Positions 21,836-35,370 of a DNA stretch of 64,000 nt are shown here, in pieces. A model generated the notes under the pieces. The model searched no databases and was not told the DNA's origin. It worked only from the letters and a program-made list of their open reading frames with translations. The position numbers were made by a program, and so were the translations under genes. Each line of letters starts with the position of its first letter. Position 1 is the stretch's first letter. The DNA is from Malachius bipustulatus. Lineage: Eukaryota; Arthropoda; Insecta; Coleoptera; Melyridae. The stretch covers positions 16,864,001-16,928,000 of the forward strand of contig OU342631.1 of NCBI GenBank assembly GCA_910589415.1, read 5' to 3'.

Positions 21836-24800
21836 CTGAAAAAAAAACCTAATATTATTTTATGAAGTAAACACCCTGTATATTATAAGCATTTGCTCTG
21901 AATACTCCTTATCCTTTTATAGGTACCTAACTGAGACGTGCAATCTCTAAACGTCTAAACTGCGAGTTTATTACGATTCACGAATTACCTACCTAAGACT
22001 ACGAGTAATGAGGAACAAAACAATCTGGTTAAAGATATACGTATTAATGCCAGTCCGGGTGTTTCGTACCCCCGTCACGGCAGAATTATATTTAGGTGTT
22101 CAACTTTGAATCGTCTAGAGACTCCAACGGCACCGCTACAAGCACCTCAGACTCCTCGCTGCATAATGGACATTTAAATGTAATTTCGAACGTGATGCAT
22201 CCCCGGTAGACTGAGGAGGACGTGTTCGGTTCTCACAAGAACCGGGAGATATTAATTCAGGAACGTCACGCCACGAAATATCGCGTTATTTCCGGGACAA
22301 AAACACAAACAATCGACGAACCTAATCTGCATAGAAAGCCGACGGTGCTGGTGTTTGTTATTCCGTTTCCAATGCGAGATCCTGGTTTCGTTGCTCGCAA
22401 ACACGAACGCTTATGCATATAGGAATAATGGAGAAACCAATAATAATATTATTGGGAATCGGGAGTTATTTTTGTAAAAAATAGATAAATAAAATCCGAA
22501 ATGTTCTATTTTAGTGAATTAAATAGGTTTTAAAGTGATGGTCTCAACAATTATTATGTCCCTAGTTTTTTTGTGTTCTTGGCTAACATAACAAAACATT
22601 ATTGCAAAATGTGTGCACAACAGAGCAACTAATTTGTCACAACAAACAAAGATTACAATTCTTTGTTAATAAAAGCGAACGTTCTCCACTTTCATCAACT
22701 GTGACACCGGCCACATAGACTCAACTTCTCAGCTTGTGAGCGCTAAATCCCCAAAACGACTGTGACGTTCCATCACAGGAGCGATTTAAGTCACCGTTGT
22801 GGGAGGGCACAGTTTTCCGCTAATTTTATAACACGTTCGTGTCGCTGCAAGTGCTGAATTATTACATCCAGCGTCCATCCGTACCTTCCAGGAACGCTTT
22901 GTAGTCGAGTAGCGTGAGCATGTAGTTAATTCCGACATCGTAAATGTCTGACGATGGCTTTCATGTAAGGGAATTGAAATATGCAGAGTTAACGCGACTC
23001 ATTTACTTCACTAATTCATTTCATTGTAACGTGGGTTGTGACCGGGTGAAAAGAGAAAGAGAATATTGGGAAGGATTGAGGGTTGAATTGTTTGTTTTGC
23101 ACCTGTGACGTTGGCAATGATGATCCTTTGAGACTATGCTGAGTTCGTGGACAGTTTCCACATCTTCAATATAAATTCTTGAAAAAGAATTAACCTACTG
23201 GCTGCTCAAGAGGAAGCCTTTATGGAAGGTATGTACGAGTATAGTTATCAATGATACTTAGATATTGGATCGATTTCTTGAAATGAATTACTCAACTCCT
23301 TCAAAACAATTTTGAATACTTTCCCTCCCCCCAGTTAAGAACTTCATTATTTCCAAGAATAATAATTAAAACCCCTTAATTGTTCGCTCGTTATTCACTC
23401 TTCTCCAGAGTTTGTTTTAGAATCCTTCACAATTTTTTTCACTGTTTCATTAACACCAGAGCGTCACGAATGACTTTCAGGGTGCGAAACTGAAACGGCG
23501 ATTGTCAATTTGGGAGCTGTATAAGGAGTGTTAAGTGCGTTGTTGTGTTCATCGATTCGATTCTTGGCAAGGAGTATTAAGCCCTTGCTCCTGGGAGGAA
23601 CCACTGGTTTGGAAGTCGACTCGTCTGCTAATGTTCGCTTTGCTCTTTCACTCTTTCACGGGGTCGAGTCGTATATTTCCAAGAGTTTATATAAGAGGGA
23701 CGAAGACATAGCCCCCCCCTCCCAACGTTCTATTCCGGGAGAGTTGCGGTATTTATTTTAGGTATCATTCTAAGCATCTATACTGAGGCTTGATAACATG
23801 AATTGATCACTCTTGATCAAGAAAATAGATCATTCTGAGGATATCAACTAGTTTTCCATTCAAAAAATCATAATCAGGGCTGATATAAAAAATGGAAAAA
23901 AAAGAGTAAATTTTTTATGTCTATTCAGATTTTGCTAAAATTTGGTTTCTGTATTAGGTCTCGCGATAAACTCTGTATTCTTGATTTACCGAATCTAAAA
24001 TAACGGTAACAGAAAAGTAAAAAAAGAATTAATTTAATAAGATTTAAGCACAGTAATGTCTGAACAGTAGAACTACATACTTTCCAGGAATATTCGCCAA
24101 CAAATATTTTTTCATAATTTTTCCGAAATATCAACGAAAATGTGCCTCATTAGGAATCATTATAGAACAAAAGAACCACCTGGTAATAAAGATTAGGAGA
24201 AAAAGACAAAATGGTATATTTTCGGTTACCCCATGCAGCACCTAGAATAATTAATCTCACTATCAAATCTATCTATTAAACTATCTAAGATATCTGCAAA
24301 AATCTTGTGAGTTGCTTGTAAACCTTTTATCTCTTTCGACTGCTTTAGAATTTTTAGAATAATTCCATCAATCATATTGGAGAAAGGTGAGTTTGTGACG
24401 CCACCCTTCCTATGCTACTCGTAAACTTTTATTTTCCGTACCAATTCGATTTTCAAAATGCATAGTTAATTCCCCTCGCTTCTTTTTTGAGGACTTCTGA
24501 ATTGTAAAATTTTCTATCTATTTGAGCAGTTGACCGTCGTTTTGGCAGAGTTTATCAAATATGTAGGCCTCTATATCTTGAATGGGGATAAACATTTTGG
24601 TAATTGCAAAGAGATTTCCTCTAGATCTTTTTAAGTAGCAACAAGAGCAAAGCCTAACAGACAGCAGTAGGTAACCAGAGTATTCTGCACACAAGAACAA
24701 GAAAACTGTTTGTGAAAAAAACCATAATGGTTTCTGGATTCACACCCTTCATTTTCCGACACATGTTTTGAAACATCCTGTGTAGGGGTAAAACTTCCGG

Positions 24801-27751
24801 TAAGATAAAGCTTTGACTTTCGTTTGACTCTATGCGCTCATGATGTATTTCATTTAACAACAATGCAAGCTCGACACGATCTAACCAAGAAATTACACGA
24901 AATGGACGGTAATAATCAACTGGAAGCTATGAAAGCATCAAATTTATTTACCCGTAGAGTGAATCGCCCGAATATTTCTCGCCAATACAAAACAGCGCTA
25001 TAGCTTTATTTCATCAGGCTTTGTTCGTTATTTCAAACAAACAACCAAATTTTAATTTCCCTTTTTCAACTCAAACAAATCGATCTGGATCGGACGCTTA
25101 TTGAAAGTCCACGTGGCGTACTAAATATCCCGACGACACACCTCTAACTAAAATCTAATTGCTACAATCGTAGCGTTTAATAAATAAACAGGGCGACCTA
25201 ATTAAATTCCGGAAAACATGAAAAACGAGACGCGGTTGAATTCGATAATATTAAGCCGGTTTCAGCTTTAGGTTGTGTGCCAGCCTAATCGGCTCTTGCA
25301 TTATGAATGAACTCGTGTTTTCAAGCGGCGTGCGCTTGATTCAGATTCGGATGTTCGTGATAAGATAAGTGGTAAGGTAACATAGGTGATATATTAGTTG
25401 TCGGATACTTCGACGCTTTACCCGAGACAATAACGTCCTGGGAGGGAATAATGCATTATTATCATATTCGAATGGAACACAATGTTCGCGATATCAACTT
25501 GATATGTTATCCGGTTGACTGCGCCAATTGCCACTTCTCTATTTGGAGTCGCTTTCGCTTCGAGTTATTGATTCTGCACGTCTGAATACTTAATATTTTT
25601 CAACATATTACTTACTTATTGCTTCTCTTATGAAAAAAGTTACTTACAGTTTTTCAAATAATGATTCACTCCAAACACTCCAAAAGACTTAATTAAAGTA
25701 GGTAGGCATAGATGTAATCGGGTAGAAAAATTACTAGAAATAGTTAAATTCAGAGCCAACTTGTAAAATAATCAAACTAATTTACTGATTGAGGATTTCT
25801 GTTGAAATATATATCATGACAATCCTAAGATTAAATCAATCAATACATAAATATAGCATAGTTTTATCATCCAGGACACTGGTCTATCATTATCTAAATA
25901 ATATGCAATCTGTGTAATGGTCTGTAATATTAAAAAAAATCCAAGTCAAACATGAACCATTATTATGACGACTCTACTTATTCAATAATTCAAGGAACAT
26001 TATCCTGTCGGTATGATGGCAAAAACCTTCATAAAACTGCCATGAATATTTTATCCAGGACACTTACTTTGATCTCTTTTCAGTTTCTACAACCTCTCCC
26101 AATACCTGAGTGGAAGAAAAATGATTAAATATGAAATAATAAATTCATTTACAAACACTTCCATTCTTAAATTTTATATTTTTACCTTTATAGAATCTAT
26201 GGTAATAATCTGACGGTAATCATACTGACTGGTAACAAATAAATAATTTATTAATCAATCAATATATCGATAGAAGAATTTTTTAATTGAAACGCTGTCA
26301 TAAAATTAAACGATGTTGTATTTTTTTAGTGAAGAAATCGTGTGGCTGTCCAATACCAAACACCCGGTACTAAGCCTTTTGCCATTTTTAATTGAAATGT
26401 ATTAAAGTGCGACTTTTTCTGACCTTCACGTCATATGCCGATGGTAATAATTTGAGATTGCATCTCCACCATTTGTCATTAAAACCCTTTCATAACATTT
26501 ACTCAAAAATAGATAAGAATTGTTGGATTGGTAGAGATTGGAATTAAAATGTTCAATTCACGTTTCAATCTAGTGTCGTTTCAAAGCAATAACGCTTTGT
26601 TAACTCCTGAAAAATATTTCATTCTTCTCGCTCAGCCTTTCTATTCATACAACGCTAAGAAAACTAAATCCTTTCCCTGGAATATTATCCTGAAGAGTAA
26701 TGGCAATAATAATAGTACGACTCAGTCTGTACAAAGTATCCTGGATGAGTAGGTACGAAGAAGAATGAAATGCCCTCTTTGCTTTATTCCCGGCACATAA
26801 TAGTCAAATGCTCCATTCAGAAAGCGTTGAATGCCGCAGTATCCTAGCAAATCCCGTCCGTCACTCACACCAATCTCTTGAGAAATTCCAGGAGTTGACA
26901 TTTTTTTTAATAATATAATTTTTTTTTTAAATAACTTCGATAGGGGATTTTTCCAAAAATTTATTTTAAATAAGTCCTCCTAGTTAGGAATGCCATTTTT
27001 TGCTTATATTTAGGAGAAAAATCGTTATCTTTATTAACTGATAAGAGAAAAGTAAAAATATTGAAGAATTTACACTGTAGTCATAAATCTGGGATGCTTG
27101 GGAAGCAGACCTCAGCTCTGGCTTGTTGGAGGAAGAGGGCAAAGTTGCGAACTAGTTGATATTCATTTCGCGGTAGCCCTCAGTCGATTGAGCTTTTGAT
27201 TTGTGTTTTAGGGAAAGGAGAAAGACCCGCCCGTACAACAGGTGAATTTAATTCAAACCACGAGTATAATCCTTGCGATGATCTGTTTTGTAATGATATC
27301 ACTTCATATTCTTTTTAAGAACTAAAGAGAAGGTAATTATTAACAATTCGAAGGACCCTTTAATTTATAATCTTTAAAATCCGATTTTATGCTTGTAAGT
27401 ATCCACATCATTAGTTAATTAGGAATTAGCCAGGGGTTAAAACAAACAATTACCGTAATATGGCAGAAAAGGTTGGTTAACATCAACGAAATTAAAAAAA
27501 AAACTTCTTTTAAAATTTGACCTTGACATTCTGTATCTCGAAAGAGGGACACCTATGTGAAAAATGGCATGAGGAAAGTCTCATTATTTTTTTGGAAAAT
27601 AATTTATGGCCATGAGCTTGACCTTTAGTTTAGTTATATAATGAGTGGGTCGATTAGTGACACCTCCACTGCGACCAAGCGGTCTATTGTGGCTCCTAGA
27701 AGATGAGCTTGACCTACTAATTTCTAACACGCTGTATAAACTGTACCACCC
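21836..27751. other. upstream unc-5 intron, no exon found
   Basis: AT-rich DNA. I looked for the first Ig exon by its expected phase-1 end and its conserved cysteine and tryptophan motifs on the minus strand and did not find it. Near 21870 is an isolated caccctgta transposon-end-like motif. The stretch at about 27490-27740 has a transposon- or SINE-like look (phrases agcttgacct repeated at about 27615 and 27706, then aacacgctgtata), but its edges cannot be set. Confidence 0.5.
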
Positions 27752-27754
27752 TAA

Positions 27755-27903
27755 TGCCCGTATTCACAAACGATAATTTCCTTAATAATTACGTAATCAA
27801 TTATACCCATCCCGCTCTATTTCAAAAAAACTGCATATCTCCATCTCACTCATTTAATTAATTACGTAATTATTTAGGAAATTATCGTTTGTGAATACGG
27901 GCA
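27755..27903. mobile_element. Harbinger-like MITE (149 bp)
   Basis: Terminal inverted repeats of about 43 bp begin tgcccgtattcacaaacgat on both ends and run through aatttcct and taattacgtaa. The element is flanked by a 3-bp TAA duplication (27752-27754 and 27904-27906), the target-site type of PIF/Harbinger elements. Only about 60 bp lie between the arms and no coding capacity is present. Confidence 0.8.
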
Positions 27904-27906
27904 TAA

Positions 27907-30900
27907 GTCTGATACCTCATTCATACTACCTCATTCATGATACCTCATTGATTTGAGTTCCAAAATAAAGGACGAAAGCGTTGTAATTTTCTTAATTGGT
28001 AATTTCTGGAATCATTGGAGGGTCTAGGTCGTTCAACGCATCCAGATAATCTCGTTGACTGTTAACGAAAAAAAGGACATTTTAGTCAAAAGTTAACGTA
28101 ATCAGCATTCCTAAAATCCCCAGCTTGAAAATACAATGCCTACGGTCGTCCTGATGAAGGCAGTGGCAGTTGCGGATATCCCAACATTGTTCCTCATCCT
28201 CATCTGAATCCATTATACATTTACGATGCGCCTAAATCAGCTAATACAAGCAGCCGCTCGCGAGTCCGTAATGTTGACTCAGACCTGGTTGATAATGCAT
28301 AACTCCCAGAAACAATAACAGACCAGAGGAGCTTGCCGCGATTCCCGGAACAACTCCCATATATTTCTACCAGGATAATCCCAGACTACGGCGCGCTGTT
28401 GGGTTTAGTCCACGATCCAGACAGCTCCGAGGTACTCGCGTACATCTACATGCAACGCTTGAATATTTCAGCCCACTTGGTTAAATTTAAATGAGATACG
28501 AGGATACGGATTTTATATTGTCTAGGGTTTATAATAGAGACCCCTATAACCGTAGTGTTGGAAACTAGTTATTATGCCTTGAATTTAGATCGAATCTTAA
28601 ATCACTGCCAAGAAAAATCCCTTATGTTATAAGTACATCCACTCAATAAGGAGCATACATGCATGTTAACTAAAATTATTCAGTTTTATCATATCATGTT
28701 TTTAGCGCACGAATGAAATGCTTGTGGATATCTGAAATCTTGAGAGCGCTCAAATATACTGAAGTTTTTGACCCTGTGGCATGACAGCAAAAACCAAATC
28801 ATATGTACAAAATTTCGAAAAATTGGCATTGAAAAACTTCTTAACTGCTGATCGCTCCATCAGTTACTTTATAAGCTTAAGAAAAGAAGCAGACACGAAA
28901 AAAGAATGTAATGTTCCTGCTTTGCATAATAAAATCAACCCGGCAACGTCGATTATTTCTTATATCAAGTAACTGCTTGATGTATTTAAATAATCTTTGC
29001 ATATCCTGGATTGAATAATTCAATTAAGCAAAGTGTCTTGGAAAGACGTCGAGTTCTATGAACTTCCTTGAGAAAGTCTCTAATCATGGGCGCTAATTAA
29101 AAATCGAAATAATCAATCCGAAGCGTCGGCCGCTCAGAGAAACCTTACCATGGTGGGCGGGTGGCATTAGCTCTCAGCGAACCGTCACTTCTCACTCGAA
29201 AAAAGAACAACAATAACAAATCCTCGAGTCATATAAGTTGATTAGAAGAAGTTAATAAGATATATTAAAGCTGTGAAGGAGGGAATCTAATATAATGTAA
29301 TAACAAAGTGATACCTGATACGACTTGAAGAATAAGACGTTCGTCATCCAATTATATTGCGGATCAAGTAAGAATGGAATTAGAGCAGTGTTGCCATGGA
29401 TCATTGGGTTTGACCCCCTTTCTGTTTACCCTGTTCCAAGTCGTTCTGATTAATAAATGCTCTTAGATTTCATGGAGGAAATTCCAGGAGATGAAAAAGG
29501 TTACAACGAAAATTGACTTGTCATTTTTCCTATAATGCAATAACCTTCCTTAGATATTTTTTTTCACCCATTCCAATTTGTAAAATATTTTGGGAAAAAT
29601 TGACATGGTAGCAAAAAATGAAATTTATGCGCTTGGGATACTTGGGAACGACCAAGATGTGTTACAAAAAATCAGGACCCTTGAAGAAACTTTCATGACT
29701 CAGGGTCTGAGCTTGCCTCATTTTTGTCTATATAGAGATAGACCTAGACTTAACCAATACCAATATCCAAGTATTCGGAAGAAACACGTCATGCAGGGTC
29801 GCAAAAATTAATTTAGGCCCCTTTTTATGACTCTTTCAAACCTAAAAAAAAAATTGATGAGAAGAAAATTTCGACTCTGGAATCTCAAAAACTGAGCTTA
29901 TTTCTTCTCGACAAACTTTTTTCAAAATATGTGAGTGGTAAAGAAGACTTCGAAGAGGGTTGAGAACTTGATTTTTTACCCGTAGGACCAAAATATCATC
30001 TGAACTTGGTGTAGAGCCGTTTCAACTAACATATTTGCGCAATTATAAACGCAATTAGGAAAAAAGTCGTCAAGCTCTAGCAAAGGTGTATTTGGAATTT
30101 CTGAGGCTCAGTTTGACCAGATCAGTTTGACAAGGTCTGGTAAGCTCAAATTTCTTTTATCAAGGTTCGATTTTTTTATTTTTTGCAAAGTCTGGTCACC
30201 TAATTTTCTTTGCATGGTCCTCGTTTGACAAGGTCCGGTTTGACAATGGTTGAATTCTTGAGTCTTCCGAAAATCCAACTTTCGAATCGACCGAACTTTG
30301 TCAAACCGCATTTTGCAGACAAAAAATCCAAAAAGTTTGAATTAAAAAAATCGAGCTGACCTGACCTTGTTCTGTGCATGTAAAATCTGTGTACGTATAG
30401 GTAGGTATACTTGGAGAGTTGCAAAGCTTGTAAAACATTATAACAGACTGAAAGTAGCAGCCCAACCACTACAGCATCAGTACTCCGACGAACATATTCA
30501 AACACTAATGCAACCCTCTAGTCTAGTTACGTCAAATTAAACAAGCCGGCAGGTACAAGGGATTGATCACGAGAGCCTCATCTACTATAGTATGACAATT
30601 CCAGTAGACAGTGCATTACGATGTATTTTAGACCATTGATAACGGGTGCGGTCGCCATGCTAGTCTGTGCAGAGTTGGTTCACAACCCGCTAACTTCATC
30701 ACTTCGCATGTTAAATGGTTTATGCACCGCTGATTTCCACCACCGGGTCGAATTTGCAAAGCGAGCGAGTGCATCCAGCTCGGAGATATCATCGCCGGGT
30801 ATATCCTCAATTCACATCTCGACTGGAAAGCTCTGGTCCTGGTTGGGGAGGTAGATTTGTTTTTATGGTATTCGGGATGAAACGGTGTTAGATAATAATG

Positions 30901-31585
30901 GGGCACGGTAGTGATCTCCAGCATCGCAAGACCCTGGTCATTAGAGAGTTTTAGTTACCGTGTAGTTAAAAACGTCTAGGATAACGTCAAAGTTTTCTAG
31001 AGAAGGACTTTCATGTAGCTATCAAAAAAATCAATAATGTTACTAAAAAATATTGAATCTAAAGCTTTAATACGTCTTTTAAACAAACGGAATAATAAAA
31101 CGGCCTATTATTCTGCATGCGTGTATTTTTAAACATACTGCAAACGGATAGAATAATTTCTCGTTATTTACAAATCATAAGAGTGTGAATGAACGTAGCA
31201 TTAGAACAAGTCGGAATAGAAATCCCGTATAATAGAATCAATTATACGTTGAACGCCGAGACTGAGCTTGCTGATGTATGAAATCAGTATATTGTTCCCC
31301 GAAACATACAAAACAATTTGTGTGCTCTTTTTTTCTATATCCTATAGTGTTTCTCAGCTTGGGAAAACGTTATACATTCTATTTGTTTGACAGTTCAATT
31401 TTCCGGATCCCGGATGGAAATTACAATCTCGAAAGCAAACAATACATTTGTTACATACGCGGAGACATGAGCATGAGCAAATACTGATTTTGTTTAGTGT
31501 AAAAACGGTAAAAGCTGATAAATCGCTGCAAAAGCTGTCTCGCTGACAGGGTGGATGAATGTCTGGCCCGCGGTTATCCTCTAAT
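27907..31585. other. non-coding stretch with repeat fragments
   Basis: No gene recognised. The segment at about 30110-30245 contains several copies of a tgacaaggtctggt-like phrase and resembles 20645-20760. The block at 30640-30850 is richer in G+C and has overlapping open frames on both strands without recognisable domains. Confidence 0.45.
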
Positions 31586-31732
31586 ATGGGTTACAACCCC
31601 CGCGCTGCACCTCCAACCCCTATACGACTCCAGCTGATCCTCTTCCTGGCACTGCTCCTTTGTTTTATATTACCCGACCGCGTTCGTAGACTGGAATTTG
31701 CAGGAATCCTGCGGTGCAAAGTTCAGGATTAG
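31586..31732 (+). CDS. candidate 48-residue small ORF with hydrophobic segment
   Basis: An open frame from ATG at 31586 to TAG at 31732. The product has a short polar, proline-rich N-terminus (MGYNPRAAPPTPIR) and then a strongly hydrophobic run (LQLILFLALLLCFILP) followed by basic residues (DRVRRL). This is the layout of a signal peptide or single membrane anchor. It sits in a locally GC-rich block within AT-rich DNA. No homologue is recognised and no promoter or splice site can be assigned. It may be chance, or a first exon of an unannotated plus-strand gene. Confidence 0.2.
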   Translation: MGYNPRAAPPTPIRLQLILFLALLLCFILPDRVRRLEFAGILRCKVQD

Positions 31733-32984
31733 CCGCTCCTGGTGGATTAAAGCGGGAAAATGTAATAGAAATTTCGCATTAGACCACGCATAATTTGGTC
31801 TTTGTGGTTTGGGTCGGAACTGGCGAAAAACTGAAATCCCTATTCTGCTTGGCTCAGGGGTAACTCAGCTCTTGCGATACAGGGTTGGAAATTTTCCAGT
31901 CGATCCACATGCATGTCGTTATTGAATCCTGGAGTATTTATTTTTATTTATCGTGAAGGATGGAAATTGGATTTTTCGAAATTCGATTAGGTTTTCTAGG
32001 GGAACGAAACTTTACTTAGTTCTTTGGTTGGATTAAGGTTTATTAAGGCTGGACATATGTAGAAATCTAGGATTGATTTCACAGCAGTGTTGCCAAATAA
32101 ATATTTTCTTCCCACTTGACTTTCCTGCATGTATATTACAGTGTGACGAGCTTTATAGGCAATAATAGCCCTTCCCTTCTTTAATTTTTGAATGAAGAAA
32201 TAGAGAAAGAAATTGATACAAAAAAGAAACTCAATGGTACAAGTTGCACTACTTTTTGACGTAAGACTGACGTCGAAAGTCAAAAATGACGTTTTAGTCC
32301 CTGTCATCTTCACAATTTTAAATGGCATGGGGGCAAGTGAGACATTTTGAAAGTGTTTTCAATTATCTTCCTGAGTATCTTCAGAAGCTTCAACTTATTT
32401 AGTTCTTTCAACTTCTCACAATTTAGCAACACTTATGACGAATTGAAGTATTAGGTGATTTAACGAGCTTAGGCAAAAAAATACATCTTAATGTCTTAGC
32501 TCCAGAAAATTGGAAACCTTTCCTATATTATAAGTATGTAGTAAAGTAATGACAACCTTAACATAGAGCAGACAAAGTTCAAAGTTTCATTGCTATAGGT
32601 AACTGAAAATAATAGCATACAATGTCAATGCGATTTTGGCACTTTGATACTCATTTACTTCTTTGTTAATTAAAAAAAACGACATTATTTCAGGTCAAAA
32701 AAACATTATTTTAGGGACAAAAAAGACATTATTATTTTGTTGAAGCGCCCTTATTTAATCACAGCACACCAGATAAAATCATAAAATTTTCCAAGTCTCA
32801 CTTGACTCATCTCATAACTAAATTCCTAGAACGCAAACGATTTTCTAGTAGGAAAATCTCCCTTCCAATTCATAAGAATTTTCCCAAACTCCGTCACAGA
32901 AACGAAACTTTCTGTATCGACATTTCCCCTTTTTCCGATTCCATAAATAAGTAAATCAGACCTCGATGCATAATACGCGCACGC

Positions 32985-33160
32985 ATAACGCTGCCATCAG
33001 CGGTCCAGCGTGCTGTTTGCCTGGCGATATTAATCCAGGGGGAGGCGAGGGCGGCCATAACTCATCGCCTCCCCGGAGGCGGCCGCCCCGGGGACGGCAG
33101 CATCGCCGCCGCTTCCTGCCTAGCAGGACACATGAATTCCTATTGTTCGGACGCTCTCGG
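32985..33160. other. GC-rich island with palindromic core
   Basis: About 175 bp of GC-rich DNA (runs such as gggggaggcgagggcggcc and cggaggcggccgccccgggg) within otherwise AT-rich sequence. The core is partly self-complementary. The open frame across it (about 67 codons, plus) has no recognised domain. It may be a regulatory element or a captured GC-rich repeat. Confidence 0.45.
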
Positions 33161-35370
33161 TACGTTTAATTTTCAACGCCACGAATTATACCGGGGGATG
33201 ATTATTGCTGTGATTTCCGACGGACGAATACTGTAGACTGTAGTTTTAGACATGGGCGCGCGATTCTAACTAATGATAAAATAATCTGAAATCTTCAATA
33301 AGTTTTTTTTTCAACTTACTTCAATCGTTTTAAAATTTATAGAATATTTTGAATAATTTTTTAGGGAAAAATCTATTATATGACTAAACCAAAGTAGAAT
33401 ATATTATAATACGGGTAGCGCCACTGGTTGATCAGAAGTTAGGTGTAAATTACAGAGACGGCACTGGACGTCCAGCTACATTGTTAATTAATTGTCTAGC
33501 GTCGAGCAGGGGGATAATTGTTGGAACCCATTAATTGTTCTTGTTTAAGTCGGATGACCATAGTCCGCTGGTATTTGGGCCGGTAACAAGCGCTAGATGC
33601 AATTACAACAATGGACTAAATCATGTAAATGTTTAGCTATTTATGTGTTCTCATTGTCTTTCCGGAGTGGTAGGCTTTCCCCGCGCTGATAGGTTGTTAG
33701 CCCAATTATGCCAGGCTTCTGTCATTCCATTTCATTATTATGGGGATAAATCATCCAGGCACAAAATCATTGATTTTCAAATGAGTGGTTGCATGAATTT
33801 CAAGCGTTGCATGACCATGATATGCTTTTAGAACCATTATTGGAAATATCGCGCCGGAAACGTTGAGCTATCGGTCGTATTTATTTATGACCCTAAATGC
33901 AGTTTCATATTTCCTGATACTATTTGCGGTTGTAATTGCTTGAACTGATCGTCATTTAAATTGGAGTTATTTTGCGGTAAAAGTTTTTTTTATGTCTACT
34001 TCTTTCTATATCACTATCATATCCATATTTATTACTTAAATTTTTTTACAATTTTTAACTTTTTTGTCAGACCACCCTCCACCTATCCAGTGTACTAACA
34101 AGTTTGGCAGAATTAAATTACACTAATGACCAAAAAAATTCATAAAATTTAATCATGCACCATCACAAAGCATTCTATCCCATCCTAGATCCCGATCCCA
34201 GGACATATAAAGCCCCCTTACACATACTTATCGATCCCTATTTCTCCATACAGGTAAATCAGCCCGTATCATATTTCAAACGGAATTATTCAATACCGAT
34301 TCGAACCCCCCCTGTTCGCGTTTCAGCTTCCTGCTTTATGATTAGCATTAGCATCACTAGAATCTACTCAGCGCCATGTTGGTTGAAGAGATAAATTTCC
34401 ATGCAGTCAAGCACCGGCCATACATCACAACATCACATTACACGTCCTGATGACCTCAGCAGATTCGACCCTAGACCGGCAATTGCGACAAACGGGAGCA
34501 CATTAGACACAGTCGGTGCTCAAGGCAAGGTGTCGTATTATATCAACATATTACCAGCCATCGTTGACAGATTGTTGATATTTCTATCTATTATTGACAA
34601 AATTAGAGCTCAAAGTTTTTTTTTTGTTCATACCACAATATTATTGTTTTATAACAGCATCCTTTTAATTAGCACAACGTTTGATACTCTACAGAATCGA
34701 TGAGATGTCGTTGCAGGAAATATCATTGAATGTAATACTGTATAGGAACATAAAAAGTGCGATAATCTCAGGACTCAGGAGTTTATCTGCTCGAGTCTGC
34801 AGGTTTTGATCGAAAGCAGTCACCAGTAGGGTTCTTGAAGTTTCTATAGGCTTGCAGTGTATGAGCGTTTCGAAGAATAGAAATCACATAATGCAAAGGG
34901 AATCAAAAAAATAGTAAGAATCTGAATTTTGAATTATAAACATACAGTTGTTTTCTTCACGGTTTGCAATTTTTCTTCCATTAGCGATAAGACCAAGAAA
35001 AGGTTTCTTTTAACCTTTAAAATCCTTTAAATTTTTGGTTATTCTGTTTCCGATGTCTAGGTCTTTATCAATCAGCGGAAAAAGACATACATAATAATTA
35101 TTATATTTAATTAGAACAAAAAGGCCAAAGTTTCTTGTTGTTTAACACAAAATCATAATCCGAATACAAATTGGGGGTTCCTATTTAAGAAATCGAAGTC
35201 ATCCCCACCCCTAGGGGGGGGTTAAGGGTGAAGGTGGTTGTTGGCTCCAAACGATGTCCCCCTCCAAAATAGGTAACTCGTGTCTGAAACTTTTTTCCAG
35301 GACATGATGCTCCTTCTCAATTATTTCAAAAAAAGATTAAAATGGTTCACGCAGTATTATAATCCTCTTA
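33161..35370. other. non-coding stretch
   Basis: AT-rich DNA with short chance frames only. No RNA gene, transposon end or repeat structure is recognised. Confidence 0.5.

Noticed and set aside
29140..29230. Possible minus-strand splice donor (accatg|gtaagg) that might close an unc-5 upstream exon
   Set aside because: The sequence before it does not encode Ig1-like residues and the phase does not suit the Ig2 exon. It could be an untranslated exon, but nothing supports that.
30628..30924. 98-codon minus-strand frame overlapping a 77-codon plus-strand frame
   Set aside because: Both strands are open, with no domain and no splice structure. Composition explains it.
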